A DNA stretch of 12,657 nucleotides from Caldifarciminota bacterium (GTDB lineage: Bacteria; Hydrothermota; Tepidihabitantia; Tepidihabitantales; Tepidihabitantaceae): positions 1 to 12,657 of the forward strand of contig DSBX01000203.1 in assembly GCA_011049385.1 (NCBI GenBank), read 5' to 3'. Position numbers and translations under genes: made by a program. The notes beneath the pieces were generated by a model that was not told the origin of the DNA, made no database searches, and worked only from the letters and a program-made list of their open reading frames with translations. Below, piece by piece: positions 7,681 to 12,657 of this stretch (positions are counted from its first letter, which is position 1; each line of letters starts with the position of its first letter).

Positions 7681-9087
7681 CTATCTCGTGCTCTCGGAGT
7701 TCTCGACCAGGCGCAGTCCGGGGATGAGTTGGAACCAGGAGCGAAGCCGAACCCGGGCCTCTGCCGGATTCGGGTCGAGACTGTGCACGAGCGCGAAGTG
7801 GCCGTCTGCGGTATGGACCGCAAGCCAGCTTTCGAGCAGGGATACGTCGGCGAGGTCGGTGTAGAAGGTGGTGTCGTAGGGCGGCAGGGGTTCGCGGGGA
7901 CGATTCCAGAGCAGGCCGAGGCCGGTGTGGCGCCAGGGCTCGTCCGGTATCGTGCCGCCCGGGTCATCGGGGCCGAGATGCGGGCTGGCGAGGAAGAAGG
8001 CCGGGCCGTTGGAGCCCGGGCTCCGGTCGGTGAAGTAGAGGTCGGCGCGCGGGGCCGAGGCGGTGTCGGTCATCTCGACCAGCTCGGCGCGGCCGGCCGG
8101 GCTCCAGCCGTAGCCGGCCGGGCCGGGCCGGTTGAGTTCGGTCAGCAGGAGCGTGTCGCTGTAGACCGGGATGGTGCTCAGCGTTTCGGCGGCGAAGCGC
8201 GTTTCATCGCCCCGGCGGGCGGAAACGGTGTAACAGCCGGTCCAGCCGCCCGGGTCATGCTGGGCGGTGCCGCCGGTGACGGTCTGGACGATGCCGAAAG
8301 TACTGCCGAGCGGACGGAACCAGAGGTCGTAGCTGGTCGAGGGCGGGTTGTGGCCGGGGTTCCAGCGCGCGATGACGTTCGTGCCGTTGTTCGTGCCCAG
8401 TTTCAGGTCGGTCGGGGGTTCAAGCGGCCGCCGGCGCACTTCGGCCGTTGCGGTCGGGGACCAGGTGCTCAAGTTGCCGGCCCGGTCCCGGGCGTGGAAC
8501 CGAACCGCGTAGTTGCCGGTGCTGTCGAAGCGGAAGCTGTCGCCGGCCGGTTCTCCGGCCGGTACCCACCCGGTCCAGTCACCGAGTTGGCCGTGCCAGT
8601 CGAACCGGACGCTCACGCTTTCGCCCCGGACGTGACCGGCCCGGGCCGAGAACCGGGTCATTTCGTTCGGGAAGACGGAGTCCGGCCCGGTCGGGGGGCC
8701 GAGAGGATAGGGGCCGGCGATGGCGATCCGGACCGGGAGCGGGAGTGAGGCTCCCGATTCGAGCCCGGCGCGGTCCCGGCTGAGTGCGGTGACGAGATAC
8801 GAGCCCGGCTCAAGGAAGACATGCCGCCGGCGGAAGGTGTCGCCCGAGGGTGCGAACGGACTCCAGGCGGAGTCGCTGTCGTCATCCCAGTCGAATCGGT
8901 AGGAGACGTCCCGGCCTTGCGGGCTGGTCGAGACGGTGCGGAAGTCAAGGGTTTCGGCGGGTTGGCCCGAGTCCGGGCCGAGCAGGAGCGGGTCGGTCGG
9001 CGGCCCGGGGGTACAGCCGGGTGCGACGAGTGCGGCCGCCGGGAGGAGGGCGGCGACGCAACAGCATCGAATCAAACGCCTGGTCAT
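7681..9087 (-). CDS. PKD/FnIII-domain lipoprotein, 468 aa
   Basis: First gene of the minus-strand operon. The N-terminus has arginines, a hydrophobic core and a lipobox-like 'LVAPGC' with Cys25, predicting an exported lipoprotein. Two similar PKD-like beta-sandwiches follow at about 35-120 ('SYRFDWDDDSDSAWSPF ... PGSYLVTALSRDRAG') and 130-217 ('SVRFDWHGQLGDWTGW ... GNYAVRFHARDRAGNLSTWS'). A fibronectin-III-like module lies at about 222-305 ('PPTDLKLGTNNGTNVIARW'). The remaining 160 or so residues ('ELVEMTDTASAPRADLYFTDRS ... WLAVHTADGHFALVHS') match no family I recognise. There is no catalytic motif, so it is probably a structural or binding protein on the cell surface or in the periplasm. 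The ATG at 9087 lacks a clear Shine-Dalgarno and sits about 30 nt from a predicted transcription start. The nfo gene starts 4 nt after its stop. Confidence 0.8.
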   Translation of the reverse strand: MTRRLIRCCCVAALLPAAALVAPGCTPGPPTDPLLLGPDSGQPAETLDFRTVSTSPQGRDVSYRFDWDDDSDSAWSPFAPSGDTFRRRHVFLEPGSYLVTALSRDRAGLESGASLPLPVRIAIAGPYPLGPPTGPDSVFPNEMTRFSARAGHVRGESVSVRFDWHGQLGDWTGWVPAGEPAGDSFRFDSTGNYAVRFHARDRAGNLSTWSPTATAEVRRRPLEPPTDLKLGTNNGTNVIARWNPGHNPPSTSYDLWFRPLGSTFGIVQTVTGGTAQHDPGGWTGCYTVSARRGDETRFAAETLSTIPVYSDTLLLTELNRPGPAGYGWSPAGRAELVEMTDTASAPRADLYFTDRSPGSNGPAFFLASPHLGPDDPGGTIPDEPWRHTGLGLLWNRPREPLPPYDTTFYTDLADVSLLESWLAVHTADGHFALVHSLDPNPAEARVRLRSWFQLIPGLRLVENSESTR

Positions 9088-9122
9088 TCGTCTTGCGGGA
9101 GTCCGAGAACATCCGCATGTTC

Positions 9123-9150
9123 AATCTACCGGCTCAGCGCCGGCTGTCAA
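9123..9150 (-). promoter_or_regulatory. Predicted sigma70-type promoter of the minus-strand operon
   Basis: Read on the minus strand: TTGACA (9145-9150, perfect -35), a 16-nt spacer, then TAGATT (9123-9128, 4 of 6 to the -10 consensus). Transcription should start near 9116, leaving a leader of about 29 nt before the lipoprotein ATG. The spacer contains a 5+5+5 inverted repeat (CCGGC-TCAGC-GCCGG, 9129-9143), which could be an operator or chance in GC-rich DNA. Confidence 0.55.
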
Positions 9151-9182
9151 CGCTGCGAGGCAGGGCGGATTCTGATTCTGCA

Positions 9183-9210
9183 TTGACGCCCGGCCGCAGG
9201 GTGGTAGAAT
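9183..9210 (+). promoter_or_regulatory. Predicted sigma70-type promoter of the 994-aa subtilase gene
   Basis: TTGACG (9183-9188) and TAGAAT (9205-9210) each match the consensus at 5 of 6 positions and are separated by 16 nt. A TG at 9202-9203 gives an extended -10 (TGGTAGAAT). The predicted start near 9217 leaves a leader of about 82 nt. It is divergent from the minus-strand promoter, with 32 bp between the two -35 boxes. Confidence 0.6.
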
Positions 9211-9224
9211 TCCCTGACGGCTGG

Positions 9225-9245
9225 GGGACGGGCCGAGCCCGTTCC
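9225..9245 (+). promoter_or_regulatory. Hairpin in the 5' leader of the subtilase mRNA
   Basis: A 9-bp stem (one G-U pair) with loop CGA; its core is ACGGGC (9228-9233) pairing with GCCCGT (9237-9242). It lies about 8 nt from the predicted transcript start and 53 nt before the start codon. It could stabilise the 5' end or be a binding site. It does not cover the ribosome site and has no U-tract, so it is not a terminator. Confidence 0.45.
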
Positions 9246-9285
9246 ACCCTGATGAGCCGCCGTGTCAGATACGGACCGTACTCCA

Positions 9286-9301
9286 TAAGGAGGAGTAGAT
9301 G
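9286..9301 (+). promoter_or_regulatory. Near-perfect Shine-Dalgarno and start codon of the 994-aa subtilase
   Basis: TAAGGAGG (9286-9293) is followed by AGTAG and then ATG at 9299-9301. It is by far the strongest ribosome site in the window; other genes here have GGAG or nothing clear. It fixes the start and suggests high translation of the secreted protease. Confidence 0.8.
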
Positions 9302-12283
9302 AAGAGAATGGTAATGCTACTGCTGCTGGCAGTGGTCGGCGTCGGCTTCGGCCTGGTCGGGCCGGAGCTCGAGGCGCAGATTGCCGTGGTGGCCAGCGAC
9401 CACCGGATTCCGGTCATCATCGCGCTCAAGGAGCAGGCCGACGCGAGCCGGCTCGACGCGCTGGTGGATGGGATGCCGCGCAAGGCGCGACAGGTCGAAG
9501 TCGCCCGCATCCTGAGAGATTGGACCGCGAGCGCGCAGGCGGACCTCAATGGTTTCCTGGCCGGGCTTGAGGCCGAAGGCCAGGTGAGCGATATCGGGTC
9601 GTTGTGGCTTGTCAATGCGGTTTACGGCAACGCGACCGAGGCCGCGATCCGGGCCATCGCCGAGCACCCGGACGTCTGGTACGTTGACGCGGACGTCAAG
9701 TACGTGCCGGACCTGCTGCCCGCGGTTGCGGTCAGCGACGTGACCACGAGCACCGACGAGATTGCCTGGGGCGTGGATAAGATCAACGCACCCGCGGTCT
9801 GGGCCCAGGGCTATCGAGGCCAGGGCATCGTCGTGGGCGTGATTGATACCGGAGTCAACTACAACCACCTCGACCTCGCCGGCCATATGTGGACCGACGC
9901 GAACTATCCGAACCACGGCTGGAACTTCGAGAACAACTCGAACAACCCGATGGACGCCAGCGGGCACGGCAGTCACTGCGCGGGCAGTGTCGCCAGCGAC
10001 GGCACCGCGGGCAGTGAGTGCGGGGTCGCGCCCGAGGCCCTGATAATGGCCTGCCGGGTGCGGACCGTTGCCGACTCGCTGGCCGAGACCCAGGTCTGGG
10101 CCGCGATGGAGTTCGTGGTCTCGCCGCCGCTGTCCCCGGACAACGGCGGCGACGTCATTACGATGTCGCTGGGCTGGCGCAATACCTGGAACCCGATGCG
10201 CAAGCTCTGGCGCGACGGCTGCAATAACGTCGGCGCCGCGGGCGTGACGATGATCGTGGCCGCGGGCAACGAGCGTTCGACCTCGCCGCCGTATTCCTGC
10301 CGGACCCCGGGCGACGTGCCGCCGCCGTGGTGGAACCCGCAGAACGTCGGGACCGGCGCGCTGTCCAATGTCATCTCCATCGGCGCGACCCAGAGCAACG
10401 ATGCGATTGCGACGTTCTCGTCGCGCGGGCCGGTGGAATGGGGCACGGTGGCCGGGTATAGCGATTACCCGCACCCGCCGGGCCTGACCCGGCCGGACGT
10501 TTCGGCGCCGGGCGTGGACATCAAGTCCTGCCGCCATAACGCCAACAATACCTACACGACGATGTCCGGCACTTCGATGGCGACCCCGCATACCGCCGGT
10601 CTCGCGGCCCTGATGCTGTCCAAGAACCCGATGCTCCTGCCCGCGGTCATCTGTTCGATTCTCGAGACGACCGCGCTCGACCTCGGGCCCGCGGGCAAGG
10701 ACATGGACTTCGGCGCGGGCCGGATTGACGCGCTGGCCGCGGTCAACGCGGTCGGCAGTTCGGGCGGACCGCCGGTACTGACGCTGGTTCGGACCACGGT
10801 TCACGACCAGGGCGGCAACAACAACGGCCGGCTCGACCCGGGTGAGACAGCGGACCTGACCATGACCCTGCGCAACATCGGCGGCGCGGATTGCGCGAAC
10901 ACGGCCGGGGTCCTGCGTTCCGGCGACGCGCGGCTGACCGTCGGCGACGAGAACGGCACCTGGGGCCTGATTCCCCGGGGTGACACCGCGGTCAACGACG
11001 CGGACCGGTTCACGGTCACCGCCGATGGAGCGATTCCGCCGGGCACGACGGTGCGCTGTACTCTGCACGTCACCGGTGACTCGGCCGACTACTCCACTTC
11101 CTTCGTTATCCCGCTTGTCGTCGGCCAGCCGCCGATGCCGGGCCAGTTGCTGATGGACCACGATACCGGTTACTGCCGGCTGACGGTCTCGGCCCAGGGT
11201 TCGGTCGGCTACGACGCCGCCGCGGACGCGGGCAGTGGGTTCCGCTATCCCAAGACCGCGGCCTCGGCACTCTTCTACGGCAGTTTCGCGGTCGGTAACT
11301 CCGAAGGCTATGTCGCCGACCGGCACTTCGGGCGTCCGGCCTCCGGGCCGCAGAATTCAGACCTCGCGGTCGTGGACTCCCTGCGGCCGGTGGACCCGCC
11401 GGTGGCCGGGGACCAGCACTACCGCGGCAGTTACAGCGATGCCGGGCATTCTTCGCCCAGGGGCCTGCTCATCACCCAGAACAGCTATCAGGATGCGCGG
11501 CCCGGGTATGATGACTTCGTGGTGATAGTCTTCGACATCGAGAACGCGGGTTCGAGCGCGGTGAACGGGCTCTACGCCGGGGTCTTCGCGGACTTTGACA
11601 TCGGCACCAGCCCGACCGCCAACGTGGCGGCCAGCGATGAAGCGCGCCGGTTCACCTGGATGCGTCACAGCACGAACCAGAACCCGACCGTCGGGGTCAA
11701 GATTCTCGCGCCGACTTCCTTCGCCAATCTCTCGGCGGTGGACCACGAGCGCTACGTCTATCCGGACTCGGCGATGACGGACGGGATGAAGTGGCGGTTC
11801 CTGAACGGGACGACAGTCCAGCGCAACTCGAACCGGGCCTACGACTGGTCCACACTGACCTCGGCCGGGCCGTTCGACCTCGCGGTCGGCCAGACTTACC
11901 GCCTCGCGGTCGCTTTCTTCGGCGGCGCGGACGAGAACCAGGCCCGGGCCCACGCAGACTCGGCCCAGAGCTGGTACGATGGCAACGTCGGGCTCGCCGA
12001 AGGGCCCGCGCGGCGGGACATCCCGGCCGCGCTGTGCGAAGTCCTGCCCAACCTGTTCGTGGGACGGACGACGGTACGCCTGCAGTTGCCGCAGGCCGGC
12101 CGGGTGCGGGTCAACGTTGTTGACATCAGCGGCCGGACGGTCGCGACGCTGGTGGACGGGGAAATGGCGGCGGGTCGGCGCGAGCTGACCTGGCAGCCGG
12201 GCGGTCTTGCCGCAGGCGTGTACTTCGTGCGGGCCGAAACGCCGTCCGGCACGGCGACTCGGCCGGTACTGCTTACTCGCTGA
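9299..12283 (+). CDS. Secreted S8 serine peptidase with C-terminal sorting domain, 994 aa
   Basis: Signal peptide at about 1-27. An I9-like propeptide region lies at about 35-135 ('IPVIIALKEQADASRLDALV ... HPDVWYVDADVKYVPD'). The peptidase domain (about 157-485) has Asp183 in 'VIDTGVNYNHLDL', His223 in 'SGHGSHCAGS', Asn324 in 'AAGNE' and Ser426 in 'MSGTSMATP', so the triad is complete. Residues about 495-608 form a beta-sandwich of the kind found after such proteases ('NNGRLDPGETADLTMTLRNIG'). Residues about 615-895 are a large region I cannot assign. About 910-994 is a clear Por-type sorting domain ('VNVVDISGRTVATL ... GGLAAGVYFVRAE'). The protein is probably exported across both membranes, matured and anchored or released. 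At least ten Cys in the mature part may form disulfides. It has its own promoter, a strong ribosome site and a downstream hairpin, so it is probably monocistronic. The substrate is unknown. Confidence 0.93.
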   Translation: MKRMVMLLLLAVVGVGFGLVGPELEAQIAVVASDHRIPVIIALKEQADASRLDALVDGMPRKARQVEVARILRDWTASAQADLNGFLAGLEAEGQVSDIGSLWLVNAVYGNATEAAIRAIAEHPDVWYVDADVKYVPDLLPAVAVSDVTTSTDEIAWGVDKINAPAVWAQGYRGQGIVVGVIDTGVNYNHLDLAGHMWTDANYPNHGWNFENNSNNPMDASGHGSHCAGSVASDGTAGSECGVAPEALIMACRVRTVADSLAETQVWAAMEFVVSPPLSPDNGGDVITMSLGWRNTWNPMRKLWRDGCNNVGAAGVTMIVAAGNERSTSPPYSCRTPGDVPPPWWNPQNVGTGALSNVISIGATQSNDAIATFSSRGPVEWGTVAGYSDYPHPPGLTRPDVSAPGVDIKSCRHNANNTYTTMSGTSMATPHTAGLAALMLSKNPMLLPAVICSILETTALDLGPAGKDMDFGAGRIDALAAVNAVGSSGGPPVLTLVRTTVHDQGGNNNGRLDPGETADLTMTLRNIGGADCANTAGVLRSGDARLTVGDENGTWGLIPRGDTAVNDADRFTVTADGAIPPGTTVRCTLHVTGDSADYSTSFVIPLVVGQPPMPGQLLMDHDTGYCRLTVSAQGSVGYDAAADAGSGFRYPKTAASALFYGSFAVGNSEGYVADRHFGRPASGPQNSDLAVVDSLRPVDPPVAGDQHYRGSYSDAGHSSPRGLLITQNSYQDARPGYDDFVVIVFDIENAGSSAVNGLYAGVFADFDIGTSPTANVAASDEARRFTWMRHSTNQNPTVGVKILAPTSFANLSAVDHERYVYPDSAMTDGMKWRFLNGTTVQRNSNRAYDWSTLTSAGPFDLAVGQTYRLAVAFFGGADENQARAHADSAQSWYDGNVGLAEGPARRDIPAALCEVLPNLFVGRTTVRLQLPQAGRVRVNVVDISGRTVATLVDGEMAAGRRELTWQPGGLAAGVYFVRAETPSGTATRPVLLTR

Positions 12284-12296
12284 CCGAACGGTTCTT

Positions 12297-12333
12297 AGCT
12301 GAAGCAGGGCCGCAGATGCGGCCCTGCTTCGCT
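12297..12333 (+). terminator. Terminator-like hairpin after the 994-aa subtilase
   Basis: A perfect 13-bp stem (12301-12313 with 12318-12330) and tetraloop AGAT, 17 nt beyond the stop codon. It extends by three further pairs (12297-12299 with 12331-12333) across a one-base bulge. No U-tract follows (GTCGGG comes next), so it is either a U-less intrinsic terminator or a 3'-end-stabilising structure. Confidence 0.7.
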
Positions 12334-12474
12334 GTCGGGACCGGCTTCCGCTGTCCGTCGCGGGCAGGGGCTCCTTGAGAACCGAAGCATACCCGTGCGG
12401 TGTCTTCTGTCGGATGTGGGCGAGGCGACGTAAATCATTGACTGGGAAGATGTTGTTCTGAACGGCGTTGCGCA

Positions 12475-12493
12475 CCCCGGGGGATTCCCGGGG
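12475..12493. repeat. GC-rich inverted repeat (hairpin)
   Basis: CCCCGGG (12475-12481) pairs with CCCGGGG (12487-12493) across loop GGATT: a 7-bp all-GC stem. No T-run follows on either strand. It could be an intergenic palindrome or part of a decayed mobile element. Confidence 0.45.
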
Positions 12494-12545
12494 CCCTTCA
12501 GTTGGTCCTTCGGGCGCATGGCCGAACCGTCCGGGGGTGTCAAAC

Positions 12546-12590
12546 CACAGCGAAAACGTCATAGCTGATGCACAGCGAAAACGTCATAGC
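12546..12590. repeat. Perfect 20-bp direct repeat, two copies 5 bp apart
   Basis: CACAGCGAAAACGTCATAGC occurs at 12546-12565 and again at 12571-12590, separated by TGATG, giving a 25-bp period. Identity over 20 bp at this spacing is far beyond chance. The core on the minus strand (TGACGTTTTCGCTGTG) resembles, from memory, the multiple terminal repeats of some IS21-family insertion sequences. No transposase gene is present in the window. Confidence 0.75.
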
Positions 12591-12599
12591 CCGTCCGTC

Positions 12600-12643
12600 G
12601 GGGTTTGGGCCTTGGTTTGGGTTTCGGAGGTAGTTTGCGGGTT
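12600..12643 (+). other. G/T-rich tract
   Basis: A strand-asymmetric stretch of alternating G and T runs (GGGG-TTT-GGG, GG-TTT-GGG-TTT, GCGGG-TTT). Four G runs of at least three bases (12600, 12607, 12619, 12639) could support an imperfect quadruplex, but the loops of 9 and 17 nt are long. It is compositionally unlike the genes to the left. Confidence 0.35.
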
Positions 12644-12657
12644 TCGATTTCTCTGCC

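Larger units (their letters stand above)
12284..12657. other. 374-bp apparently non-coding tail
   Basis: I see no convincing gene on either strand. The longest open frame, 82 codons on the minus strand (12543-12295), is low-complexity and runs through the terminator hairpin. The stretch holds that hairpin, a GC-rich hairpin at 12475-12493, a 20-bp direct repeat and a G/T-rich end. Parts (about 12425-12465) are visibly more AT-rich than the coding DNA to the left. Confidence 0.6.

Noticed and set aside
7677..7967. 97-residue N-terminal extension of endonuclease IV
   Set aside because: It overlaps the lipoprotein gene, is low-complexity, and lies upstream of the conserved family N-terminus.
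9317..11326. 669-codon open frame on the - strand opposite the large subtilase
   Set aside because: It is an Arg/Gly/Val-rich shadow of a gene with an intact catalytic triad, and it has no motif of its own.
12438..12443. TTGACT as a -35 box of a promoter in the tail
   Set aside because: No acceptable -10 sequence lies 16-18 nt downstream on the same strand.
12295..12543. 82-codon minus-strand open frame in the tail
   Set aside because: It runs through the terminator hairpin, has no ribosome site I trust and no recognisable motif.
12546..12590. CRISPR array
   Set aside because: There are only two repeats with a 5-bp spacer and no cas genes; spacer length and copy number do not fit.

Overview
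This is a GC-rich, gene-dense bacterial window with eight genes. Spacers are very short except for a divergent promoter region near 9.1-9.3 kb and an apparently non-coding tail after 12.28 kb. Three predicted secreted proteins end in a C-terminal module resembling a type IX secretion (Por-type) sorting domain: a short beta-sandwich with an '..DxSGR..' strand and a closing 'GVY(F/L)xR' strand. Together with PKD-like lipoproteins, Asp-box propellers and subtilases, this suggests an uncultivated lineage of or near the FCB group, such as a GC-rich WOR-3-type or Eisenbacteria-like candidate phylum. That placement is inference; there is no rRNA or other phylogenetic marker here.

Left block (+ strand, 2-3264): the 3' part of rmuC, then, one base after its stop, a secreted 735-residue protein with thirteen regularly spaced Asp-box (BNR) motifs and a sorting domain, then a QueD/PTPS-family enzyme. 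These look co-transcribed. The queD-like gene meets the next block tail to tail, and the two stop codons share one CTAG palindrome.

Middle block (- strand, 9087 down to 3261): five genes with gaps or overlaps of 3 to 11 nt. In order of transcription they are a PKD-domain lipoprotein, endonuclease IV (nfo), an MBL/beta-CASP ribonuclease-type protein, a membrane-anchored or secreted Ig-like plus GOLD-like beta-sandwich protein, and a secreted subtilase. The mixture of nucleic-acid enzymes and envelope proteins in one tight operon is the most unusual organisational feature of the window.

Right block (+ strand, 9299-12283): a 994-residue secreted subtilase with a propeptide, a complete Asp/His/Ser triad, a beta-sandwich, a roughly 300-residue uncharacterised region and a well-formed sorting domain. 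The 211-bp region between the divergent blocks holds a sigma70-like promoter on each strand, both with a 16-nt spacer. A perfect 13-bp hairpin follows the subtilase stop. The last 374 bp contain no convincing gene but do hold a GC hairpin, a perfect 20-bp direct repeat and a G/T-rich tract, possibly the remnant or border of a mobile element.

I did not find a clearly new defence or biosynthetic system. The best leads are the mixed operon, the Ig/GOLD protein paired with a subtilase, the predicted 14-bladed Asp-box protein, and the repeat-bearing tail.
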